Assembly: GCA_009823395.1 (NCBI GenBank)
Contig: CM020517.1
Coordinates: forward strand, 11,869,501 to 11,933,500
Direction: 5' to 3'
DNA length: 64,000 nucleotides
Source: Thamnaconus septentrionalis
Taxonomy: Eukaryota; Chordata; Actinopteri; Tetraodontiformes; Monacanthidae
Positions 45,272 to 53,500 of the stretch are shown here, piece by piece; the first letter of the stretch is position 1; each line of letters opens with the position of its first letter. The translations under genes and the position numbers were made by a program. A model generated the notes under the pieces. The model was not told where the DNA came from and did no database searches. It worked only from the letters and a program-made list of their open reading frames with translations.

Positions 45272-47293
45272 CGCCTGTTTATTAACCACAACAAGTCCTG
45301 GCACATAGCAGAGACACCTGGAGCCTCTGTGGGTCTCCCAGGGCCGCCTTCCTGCAGACCTTTAGGTCTGTGCCGCCGCAATGTATTTCTCAGGTGTTGG
45401 AGCCCAGTGGTCCCGGGGCCTGTCACCACATTAAAGACTTTGCTGGGACACATCACCGAGCACCTCCTCCAGCAGCAGGGGGTGGAAAGAGAAGGCGCTG
45501 GGTGCGGAGTGCTTCATGGAATAATTCTAGCGCAGCCAGCCAGCCAGTCAGTCAGTCAGTCAGACAGTTGTAGTAGTGGAGGGAGGAGGGCCGCATGTGT
45601 GTATGTGTGTTAGGGGCATGAGGGCAGGGGGCAGGGGGCTCCACGGTCAGATGTCGCCCAATGACTGACAGCAACAACAGGCCTCACATCGTCCACACCG
45701 ACTTACAGTCTTCCCATGCATGCGCTTTCAAACATTTACATACAAGCAGAAAAAAGCAGCAGTTCCTGCATTAACGCACACAGCCGAGGCAGCTCCTTCA
45801 GTATTTCATTCGCGTTAATCAAAGACGTCATTGTGTATTGTTAAAGTTTACAAGGGAGGACGTTCCAATTTATTCTGATCTTGGCTTAACTTATAAAACA
45901 TACGAGCTTCAAGTCGAGACCCCGTGGGCGTTTTTTTTTTTCCCAGGATGTCAGTGTTAAACTGTTACATTTGGACTGAAACATAGAACTCACTGTTCGC
46001 TGCTCCACTTAAAAGCTGCGGGGTACTGCCGGTACCTCCAAGATTCCTTGGAATTATTTAAAAAAAAACAAGTTCCTTCCAGACCACATATCTACTGTGC
46101 AGCTACCGGTGCGTCTGTTAAACGTTTGGAAGAAACGACGACAAGCAGTAACTTTCTTTCTCTTGTTTCATCTGAAAATCGGTACGCATTGGCTCGACCA
46201 TTAGCATTAGATTTTTTTTTAGGTTCTTTTATTGAATCAGCATCTGTAAATCCATAAACACACATAATTGCCTTTTCTAATCTAATTTAGCCAACAAGTC
46301 TTGTTTACTTTTCCTTTAGCCCTGCCATGACGGCACCTCAGCCACGTGGTGAATAAGGCATTGTCTGCAGACGCATAGATCTAATCTCTAAACCACCACC
46401 ACCAGTCTCCTTCCTGCTCCCTCTAACCCCTGTCCCGATAGCCACATGCGGGCATTGCATTAATCAGTCGCCTTGCAAATTCAACTTCCACTTTGAGCTG
46501 GGTGGAAGCTGAATTTGGGGGGGGGATAAAGACAGTGCTGTGGATGGTTCGCTTGTTTTGACAGTGCCTGGTCTTCCGCAAGGGAAGTGTTTGGCTTTTA
46601 AATCTTGCCCATAAAAGTGTACCTTTAATTTACGGTGCCGGATTACACCAGGCATGCTTCGGTAGCTGCTGATTGTGGATGAAATGATAGAAATTTCACA
46701 ACCCGTTGACACGCTCACTGTAAGCCGTCTTTGTAAGGCAAAGTATTGTTACTGGCACAATAAACAGTGTAGTGAATTGCGGTTGGACTGAGGTCTCCCA
46801 CTCTGGGCTCAGTGTTTGGGTCATGAACGCGTGCACGCTGCGCTGATGTGAGACAGTCTCTTGGACAGCCATGGGAGAGCTGCTCCTAAAACTGACTGCA
46901 GTTCTTTCGCCCTGGGAAGCTGATGGACAATGTTTGTTTGGTTTAAGTGCAGTGAATGTGTGCACACACACACACGCACACACTGGGGGTAGGGGTTGGC
47001 TTGCCCCTCTCTCATTACCCTCAGTGTTGATTTTGACATGTAAAGCCTTTTTATTTTCAGTTTTCCATTTCTTACTCCTCAGTGTGAAAATATTAAGAGC
47101 CAACTGAGATGTTCTTCATACTCTACTACAAAGCAGCCAGTCACTTTGAGTTATAGTCTTCTTTGACCATTAGGTTAAAAACACAAGATACAAGGCCGGG
47201 AAAAAGAGGAATATTTACACAGTTCTCACCTCTTGCACAGTCTGTCAGTAAAAACGCCTCAAAGATGAACAGCACAATCTTCAGGGCGCTCAT
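20374..47293 (-). CDS. fgfrl1: fibroblast growth factor receptor-like 1 (FGFRL1)
   Basis: FGFRL1 is a single-pass FGF receptor relative with three Ig domains and no kinase, involved in FGF binding, cell adhesion/fusion and kidney/diaphragm development in mammals. Six coding exons: 47293-47230 (signal peptide, [16 protein letters not shown]), 30196-29924 (Ig1), 24049-23963 (acidic linker), 23457-23173 (Ig2), 22503-22150 (Ig3) and 20849-20374 (membrane segment and tail). All junctions are phase 1; the total is 512 residues against about 504 in human. Diagnostic segments: [60 protein letters not shown]. The membrane helix is at ~373-395 ([10 protein letters not shown]...). The tail has a ten-glutamine run (458-467) and the family's His-rich end [19 protein letters not shown]. 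No kinase domain follows. Intron 1 is 17 kb and holds many repeats. Confidence 0.95.
20512..20541 (-). repeat. fgfrl1: (CAG)10 glutamine tract inside fgfrl1 coding exon
   Basis: Ten uninterrupted CAG codons (CTG on +) encode residues 458-467 of the cytoplasmic tail. Mammalian FGFRL1 has no such run as far as I recall. A pure trinucleotide run in coding DNA is likely to be polymorphic. Confidence 0.9.
21555..21632 (-). mobile_element. tRNA-derived SINE-like head
   Basis: On the minus strand, GGCGACTGTAGCTCAGGAGG is followed by TAGAGCAGG and GGTTGGTGGTTCATCC. This has the look of a tRNA 5' half with A-box (TAGCTCAGGAG) and a degenerate B-box, as in teleost tRNA SINEs. It lies in the last fgfrl1 intron, in the same orientation as the gene. 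Confidence 0.5.
21730..21890 (+). repeat. retroelement-like fragment (teleost dispersed repeat)
   Basis: The segment around ggagttctatcctggcc ... gtacaaagcactttgac resembles dispersed teleost sequences that end in a 'GTAAAGCACTTTGAG'-type tail. No coding content was seen, and the class is uncertain. Confidence 0.35.
21903..22068. repeat. (AAG)n purine tract in last fgfrl1 intron
   Basis: About 165 bp of AAG/GAA triplets with a single interruption near 21938-21941. It is purine-only on + and pyrimidine-only on the transcribed fgfrl1 RNA, and ends about 80 bp inside the intron from the Ig3 exon donor. Long tracts of this type can form triplex DNA. Confidence 0.95.
23494..23900. mobile_element. 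dispersed repeat copy B (shared with 42733-43115)
   Basis: This shares blocks such as gaggc(a/g)tac, ttgaaattc(a/g)attttgcatg and tatttattgtatag with the copy at 42733-43115. It ends in gagtttgacaccc, the reverse complement of that copy's first bases. It lies in the fgfrl1 intron between the Ig2 and linker exons. No transposase was seen. Confidence 0.5.
25730..25865. repeat. dispersed teleost repeat fragment
   Basis: A 'TTTTACTTAAGTAAAGGAGTC'-like segment is followed by an echoed 'agtatccagtatcc'. This is typical of an abundant fish element containing ACTTTTACTTAAGTAA. It is noncoding and lies inside the fgfrl1 intron between the linker and Ig1 exons. Confidence 0.35.
29372..29845. mobile_element. 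non-autonomous teleost element (AGGTCCAGTGTGTRATA type)
   Basis: It begins tttaaaggtccagtgtgtga and ends near caaatattacacta, whose reverse complement (tagtgtaatattt) echoes the start. Internal segments gccaccgtagctc and ggaaggggaggg also match a repeat family I recognise from many fish introns. It sits just downstream (in fgfrl1 sense) of the Ig1 exon. Confidence 0.5.
31577..31612. repeat. interrupted (CA)n microsatellite
   Basis: Two (CA) runs are separated by cgctctta, in the large fgfrl1 intron. Confidence 0.9.
32166..32228. repeat. (AT)n microsatellite
   Basis: About 60 bp of near-pure AT alternation with a few GT steps, in the large fgfrl1 intron. Confidence 0.95.
36172..36278. repeat. 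AATTAAT-rich dispersed element fragment
   Basis: A dense cluster of AATTAAT/AATTGATTAAT words ends 'gttcacatccctag', a signature of common fish repeats that end in 'CCCTAG'. It is noncoding. Confidence 0.4.
37228..38264. repeat. abundant teleost dispersed repeat, split by an inserted element
   Basis: The left part (37228-37390) has catccatccatcc, ctggagcctatccca, caccctggacaagtcgccag and attcacacgctcacac. The right part (38075-38264) resumes with cacctacggataatttag, ggaacccggaatacctgg and aacatacaaactccacac. Together they form one copy of a very common fish repeat, probably retroelement-derived, interrupted by the 684-bp element at 37391-38074. Confidence 0.6.
37391..38074. mobile_element. 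inverted-repeat transposable element (MITE-like) nested in a repeat
   Basis: It starts GGCCCTGTTTGCACTTGG and ends with GTGCAAACAGGGCC, so the termini are inverted copies of CCCTGTTTGCAC. The terminal word recurs internally in inverted orientation at 37458-37472. A perfect 19-bp palindromic arm pair lies at 37493-37511 and 37515-37533 with a 3-base loop. No convincing transposase was found. The insertion splits the surrounding repeat exactly, so its edges are well defined, but the flanking CA-rich sequence hides the target duplication. Confidence 0.7.
38330..38480. repeat. short retroelement-like tail
   Basis: The words ctgtaaagcactt and, further on, actacataaataaaaataa resemble the 3' tail of teleost SINE/LINE copies. 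Low information. Confidence 0.25.
39858..40479. mobile_element. TIR element with Myb/SANT-like remnant (Harbinger-like)
   Basis: The ends are AAGGCTGCATTCAGACTGC and GGCAGTCTGAACACGCCTT, imperfect inverted repeats sharing TTCAGACTGC. On the minus strand, frame 40253-39999 encodes [20 protein letters not shown] and then [12 protein letters not shown]. This resembles the Myb/SANT-like DNA-binding protein that accompanies PIF/Harbinger transposases (W-T-x-E-E-x-x-x-L-I-x-L). The coding remnant is short and no DDE transposase is present. I infer a non-autonomous derivative. Confidence 0.55.
41472..42002. mobile_element. TIR element with GTTGTAGT termini
   Basis: The left end is gttgtagtactcgagattgg; the right end is gtcttgactacaacac, whose reverse complement begins gtgttgtagtcaagac. 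Subterminal CTCGAGAC/GGTCTTGG words repeat many times at both ends. Flanks read agccatatta on the left and agccatatatta on the right, compatible with a target duplication altered by an AT expansion. The interior has no convincing protein. Confidence 0.6.
42733..43115. mobile_element. dispersed repeat copy A (GTGTCAAACTC...GAGTTTGACA type)
   Basis: It begins tgtcaaactctggcccg, with tggcccgtgggccaaatttg inside, and ends at cagtttgacaaccc. Internal blocks are shared with copy B at 23494-23900. Such GTGTCAAACTCTGGCCC elements are widespread in vertebrate genomes and are generally related to DNA transposons. It is noncoding. Confidence 0.5.
43517..43565. repeat. (CA)n microsatellite
   Basis: Near-pure CA alternation with two short interruptions, in the large fgfrl1 intron. 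Confidence 0.92.
45224..45268. repeat. (GT)n microsatellite
   Basis: About 22 uninterrupted GT units in the large fgfrl1 intron; likely polymorphic. Confidence 0.96.
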
Positions 47294-47952
47294 GCTGTCC
47301 AAAGACAACTTCGTGTTCCCAAAATCTGGAAAAGATGTAGTACCATTGACATGTAGATTACACAGCGCTGACTGGCTAAAGGTGAAGACATTAAAACGAT
47401 ATTGAAAGGGGGGAGGTGGTTACTTTCAAACGCTCAGAAGATCCAGAATGCAATAGAAGCAGTGCAATTGTACAGCCAATTGAGTAATTTTTAAGCGTCT
47501 GAATTACTTTTTTCTTTTTTCATTGTAACGAAACTGTACAAAGTGTCTTTCGAGCGGGCTTACACCGTTCCCACATTTCTGAAAAATGCTAAATGAGGGC
47601 GTTTGAGCAAGAGGTACTGTCAATGGGTACTTATATAGTTCGAGAAATTAATTATTTTTCAAAGTCAAAATTGACAAACTGTATTAAGAACTCAGTTCCA
47701 GGTTGTTGTCAGTTCCAAGTTTTTTCTTTGCAAACTTCAACAGTGCCTGGATACAACCATGTCTTAGCTGTGCTAACTAAGCGAATAGCTAATTACGTGA
47801 AAATTTAGCTTCACATCAATAAAATGCTTAATTTAGAAAATGCCACTCATGTCGCCCACATTTAGTCAGGGGAACAATGTCACTTAATCATTTTAGAAGG
47901 GGGGAAACGTGGGGAAAAGTGCAGACAACAGTGCAATAAAGGACACACATAC

Positions 47953-48110
47953 CTGTGTATTTAATGAATGAAGTCAACCTTCTAACGGCCTTTTAATTGA
48001 AGAGCATTCAGCCGCTGTCCGTGTTGAGTCCATGAATCACTAGTGACAGACTTTTTCACCCCAACAGGACTAGGACGCGCTCCTCACTCGGAGAGAAAAA
48101 AAAAAGACTT
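47953..48110 (-). other. fgfrl1: putative fgfrl1 5' noncoding exon
   Basis: On the minus strand a consensus donor (ACACAG|gtatgt) ends an exon at 47953. An acceptor (ttttccag) at about 47326-47332 precedes the start-codon exon (47325-47230). The upstream boundary is not visible and 48110 is only nominal. Confidence 0.4.
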
Positions 48111-48199
48111 GTAGAAATAAAATAAATAACCGCCGCCTTAAAAATAAAAATAAAAATAAAAATCACGGCTAAATATCCTTACAGTCACTTATGAATAAA

Positions 48200-48420
48200 A
48201 GTTTTTTAAAAAGGGGTGACTCCGGTCCGAGTATCCGCTTCGGCCACTTGGAGACTTTTCCAGTTGCGAACACACAGCAGCAGCAGCGGAGATTTGTTGT
48301 CCGTCCCAGAGCTGCAGCTGCGGGCCAATCACCGCCCGCGGAGGACGACGGATCTATTTAACTCTTCGTATTTCACATTCGGGCAGGCCTTCCACATCTC
48401 TCATCGCAGTTGGAGCGATG
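48200..48420 (-). promoter_or_regulatory. fgfrl1: likely fgfrl1 promoter region
   Basis: A local rise in GC and CpG upstream of the putative first exon (gcgggccaatcaccgcccgcggagg at about 48316-48340) includes one CCAAT box next to GC-rich sequence. No TATA box was assigned. Confidence 0.35.
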
Positions 48421-48706
48421 TTACAAGAAACACACGGCAGCTGTAAAGTCTGAGGCATGGCGATACACACTCTACTACCACTGTAACGGTCACTCTTGTT
48501 GAGTCATGTTTGGAGAAACGGAAATGCGAGCATGCGTGAAAACTTGCTTTAGAGAAGGAAACACATTCTACAAAAGCCCCGACTGAAGAGTAGGACAAAA
48601 CACGCTATTACATTTATATTTGAAGAAATTAAAATAAAAAAGAAGAAAAAGTCATATGTTCTGTTCACTACTATTTCCATTTGCTACCTCACATCCTGAC
48701 TAAGTG

Positions 48707-48720
48707 CTGCCATCTGGTGT
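48707..48720 (-). promoter_or_regulatory. CTCF-like motif between fgfrl1 and zfyve28
   Basis: On the minus strand, ACACCAGATGGCAG matches the CTCF core CCASYAGRKGGCRS at 13 of 14 positions. It lies between the fgfrl1 promoter region and the zfyve28 poly(A) signal, oriented towards the site at 18588. Confidence 0.5.
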
Positions 48721-48956
48721 CCTCGACCATCATTTGTGGAAACTTGTCCACCAGGAATTCTCCCGCTTGTTTGCCAGCGGAAGGTCAGCAAAGCACAATG
48801 TTGATCAGATGCATCGTACGGCACTCATCCTCAGAGAGAGATATCTTTTGTGGTAATTAACCATATGTAAAATCCAAAAAAGATGAGAGATCTTAAGCAC
48901 ACCGTTGTAACACAAAGCAAGAACAAACAGTTGGTATATTTACCAGGAAAAAGTAA

Positions 48957-48962
48957 TTTATT
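48957..48962 (-). promoter_or_regulatory. zfyve28: candidate zfyve28 polyadenylation signal (AATAAA)
   Basis: AATAAA on the minus strand, about 1.63 kb past the zfyve28 stop, follows an AT-rich stretch (48960-50590) that reads as 3' UTR and contains no gene. It leaves roughly 0.6 kb before the fgfrl1 promoter, so the two genes are tandem and close. Confidence 0.5.
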
Positions 48963-50591
48963 TCAATATACATGGGATTTAAAACTATATAACATTGTTT
49001 TTTTTTAAATATTTCACATAGCTCGTCCTGGAATTTTACAAAATAAGACAAAGCTCTTAAACAACATTTGAATAACCCGCCCCTTAATTACTGCATGATT
49101 CCTTGTATTTTACATATAATTAAAGCGTCATGCATTATTTTTGTTCTTTATGAAAGAAAAACAATCATACCTCTTTAAAGTAAATTTCTATGATTTTTGC
49201 TGAAAAATAGCACGTCTGCAATGGTAGATGAGTGATTCCATGTGTGTAATGCCTGAGAAGTTGTCGTATGTCCGAACAGAATGGGCATTAAGTGACATTT
49301 CATCCATGTTTAAGTCAAGTTGCTGTGCAAGTATTGTAGACAGGCCTCAGAGTTGTACAGAGAAACTGAAATATACTGTAAAATGTGTATAAAAAGATCA
49401 TTTGTATGCCAACAATGCATGACTTAAGGGCAGAGAGGAAGTGTGTGGTCAGTCAGAAATATACTAAACTTATAATAACTGGACTTTAAGCAGAATCTAA
49501 CAAAGATTTTCTTTAACATGTGGCCATTACAGTAACATCACAATATTGCACAGCGTTAAGCATAGGGAAGATAACTCAATAGGCAAAAATTCTCCCAGTG
49601 TGTATGCCAGCACCTGAGAGGGGCATCTGGTTGTCAACTGTTCATTTTTAATGACTGCATGAAGTGAAGAGAGGTAGACTCTCCACTAGGGGGCCTTGAA
49701 AGACAAGACAGCAATGAAGACAGAATCCCTTTTATCCATATCTGAGTGGTGCAACTGTAAGAAGAACAAAGGGCACAGCCCACTGACAAGAGGAAAACGC
49801 ACATCCAATCTTGAAACCCAGACACCATTTCACAGAATGAAGAAAAATTTTACATTTCTCGCCATCACAGGCATGAAGGAGTGTCAATATAAAAAGGTGT
49901 CTGTTTTCAACTTTGCTTTACTGCTGGCCTGGTGGAGAATACCCCCCAGTTCCAGTATAAATAGCATATGTTTACCGAAGACATTGTAGTGTAGCCATTT
50001 CCAGGTTTATCCTTATTTACATTGTTGTCATAACTTACATTCTTTTGAGTAATCTGAGTCCCGTGGGAGCTCTGGCACAAATGTTGGAAGCTCCATAAGC
50101 ATAAGAAAATACAGTATGTCACAAGTTTTCTCATTTACAACTTAAGCCAAAATAAAAGTGAGAAAAATAGAAACAAGGTGGCCTGTTCTGAGTTTACGCT
50201 GCAAACTGCTACAAAAGGCTTTTGCACAACGCCAGTTTATCATCAGTTATTGCCTGTGTGTTCCCCCTTTCTTTGCATCTCCTTAGTAGTCAGACAGGCA
50301 TTTGTGAATCATTTCTGAGTGTCGCTTGGAAAGTTAAATTAAACCCTTTGGTTTTTTGTGATACAATAGTCTCTCAAAAGCAACAAAAACAGGACGAATC
50401 ATTAACTCCTGGCTGTGCATCTCATGTCCCTTCCTCGGCCATTTGGAATGGCTTTAAGGTGAAGCCTCGCTAAGCAGGTACAACGATGACCAGAACAACA
50501 CTGGTGCTGGAGCAGTGCAGGATATGCTTTGTACACAGCAGCCGATTTGTTGGTCGCACCGATTGTGTGCTTTTCACTGATGGTCTGGGGG

Positions 50592-53500
50592 TCAGATGCT
50601 GGCCTTGTCACTGTAGAAGGGTGTGACGTGGAACATGTAGCAGTGTGTGCAAACCCTGACAGGCTTCATCTGTCCGTATCTGGGCAAGGGAGCCGAGTGG
50701 GAGGAGCAGCGAGAGCAAAAAATCTGAAATGTCACAACAAGCACAAGGAGTCGTCAAGTTGGATAACCTGGACATGAAAATGTAAGTTCTGCCAGGTGGA
50801 CATCACTCATCATACCTTGCCACAGCTTCGACAGTGATGCTTTCTGCGGATGACAGTGAAGGGAGCCTTGCAGGCAATGCAGATGCTACAGGCTTCATCA
50901 GGCACCCAGTCGGGAGGGTCTACAGAATGAATGGGGGGAAAAAAACTGTGAGTATGACGCAGTCGGTGCTTCTGCTGCGCTGAGAAAAGAAAAAAAAAAA
51001 CTGATGTTTGGAATGAACTCCGAGAGGATTTCCCTGACCTTCGAACTGGCCCTCGCAGGCCTTGGCTGCCACTTCCGATGATGAAACGGTCTCCTGACAG
51101 AGGGCGCAGTCCTCCAGCACTGCACTACGCAGAACAGGACCCGCTGGACACCACAGAAGAAGACGATTAAATTTAACCAGGGCAGACATTTGCTTGACCC
51201 TTTTCGAGTTAAAAGCCCTGAATCTAAGTTATGGCTAGTAATGGCAAGCTGGTAAGAATGTATTAAAGTTTGTCAAAATGTAGAACTGTTGTTCAAAATA
51301 TTACTGGCAGGATCACATATTTTAATTTGCATTTTCAAGTTAGTAAATTATAGGTTTTAATTGCTATTGAACAAGTAGCAGTTTACTTTAGAAGATAGTG
51401 GAAAAAAGAAACATGTAACACATTTATAAATCCAAAAAGTGGCTTTACCATTCTTTTCTTTATCATTCTCAGCCTGCTCACACTTGGTGGCCATGACTTC
51501 AAACAGAGTCTTGAGGATGCTGCGCAAGTCACTTGCATAGTTGGTCTGCAACTGATCTGCAACACCTGCATCGCAGCAGAAGAGTGTCAGTACAGGCAGG
51601 AATGACGTAAGCAGCGAGAGTAACGGGCAGACGGGGAGCTTTTACCTGATATGCAAACAAAGAGGCGGTGGATGAGGTCGCTGCTGCTGTGGAAGCGTGA
51701 TCGGATCTTGTTCCTGGCGGCCATCTTGGCCTCCTGCAGGGCCAGCTGGTGGTCCAAGTCTTCTGACGTCCCTGAGCTGGGTGTTAGGCTACCGACAGAG
51801 CTAAATCAAGAGTGGCGAGATAACATACAGGGAAAACTGAGGTTATTTATTTTCCCCAGAGCTCCATAAAAAAATAAGAAAACAAATCAACCAGGAAATA
51901 GGGAAAATAACTGGCTGTGCCAAATCTCTACAATATTGTTCAACACAAATTAAAAGCCATTTGTTTTTATGAACAAGTCCAGCTTCTGCCCATTTTCATT
52001 ACAGTCAGGAAACAAATCAAATCTACAATCTGCTGCACAAATACAACAAGAATGACGGGACTTCAAAATCAGATGAGAATAAATGCTGGCAAAAGTACAT
52101 AAAAGGACATAATAACTAAATATTTTTGTTATTATAAGAGCAGAAAAAATTATAACAAAACCCTTTTGTGATTCACTGGTTACCTGGGTGTGTATGCACT
52201 GCTCGACAGACTACAAGTGGTGACGGAAACACTCTCACAGTCACTACCTGACACTGAGCTGAGGGGAGAGTTCTGAAAACTAAAACAAAACAACCAAATA
52301 AAGATAAAAAGGGAGAAATAAATGGAGAACAACAACAGCAACAACACAAGAACAAAAACAGAGGTTGGCTAATAAAGGCAACACAAGGTCAACTGTAAAA
52401 CTAAAGCAACAGAATCATTCAAAGGCCAAATAAATATGAGGAATAAATTATATTTGTCACCATCTCAACGCAAAAACCAGTTGGACCTTTAAAGTCGACA
52501 AAATGACAAAAATATCACTTCAACGCAACCTAGAAAATCATATATATGGCTGAAAACTCACCTGGAGCATTGCCTGCTGTCCTCCGTGTCCCTTTTTGAG
52601 TCTCTATTTCCCACCCTCTCCTTCTCCTTGTCCCTCTGCTGGCCTGTGGTGCCCTGCTGGCTCCTCTCAGAGGTGAGATGCTGCTTCTGCAGCGAGGGTC
52701 CCACCTCTCTGCTGGAGTCGCAGTCCGGACCGTGACTCCCCCGGCCCGGGGCCACCACCAGGCACTTCTCGCACAGCTGCAGGTTGGAGTCCTCTTCCAG
52801 GTTGTCGGTGGAGCGGCGGTACGTGGGAGGGGTCAACTGGGCGAGCTCGCCCTTGCTGTGAGGGTCGGGGCCGAGTGGCGGCTGCCAGCAGGCCGAGGAC
52901 TGGATGATGCCGCCGGGGGCGCCGGCCTTGCAGGGTCGGTCCAGACCCAGGGCGAGGCCGAAGCCCAGCTCGGTGGTCTCAGCGGCGACGCCGTCCTCGT
53001 GGCCGCCGTCGTCACAGGTGCCGCAGCAGACGCAGGAGTTGAGCAGGCAGTGGGTGGCCACCAGGGGGCCGCAGGGCTCCATGTCGGAGGCGGCGGGCCG
53101 CGGCAGCCGCAGCTTGTCCGTGGTCAGTTCACTCAGGCTGGGGGAGTGCGGGTTGAAGATGACGGTGGCAGACAGCTTCATCCCGCCCATGCGGTGGGCG
53201 ATGACCTCAGCCGTCTCCGACGCCGTCCCCTCCAGGCCCACTTCCCAGCCGTTGGTGTAAGGCAGCGGCTCCGAGCCGGGAGCCGCGGCGCAGGCGTGGT
53301 GCTTGGCGTTGAGGCAGTGTGTGTTCCGCCCGCGCGGCTGCGCGCACGGCTGCTCCGACTGGGCCTCTGAGCGCCAGCCGTTCTTGGCCGGGTCCGGCCG
53401 CGGCGCTGTTTTCCGATGCGCGGCGGGCCCGGCGGGTCTCACCGTTTTGGAAGGGGAGTTGACGAAGCTGCACGCCTCCCGTGAGATGCTGGTGACAGAG

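Larger units (their letters stand above)
30197..47229 (-). other. fgfrl1: fgfrl1 17-kb first coding intron
   Basis: This intron separates the signal-peptide exon from Ig1. I found no exon of another gene on either strand; the open frames present are short and resemble no family I know. It contains microsatellites, at least six dispersed or inverted-repeat elements (listed separately) and unannotated unique sequence, for example 33100-36100 and 43650-47200, which could hold enhancers that cannot be judged from one genome. Confidence 0.7.

Noticed and set aside
52678..53370. A 230-codon plus-strand frame opposite the large zfyve28 exon
   Set aside because: It is antisense to a GC-rich exon, is composed of Gly, Ala, Val and Arg with no family resemblance, and has no splice context.
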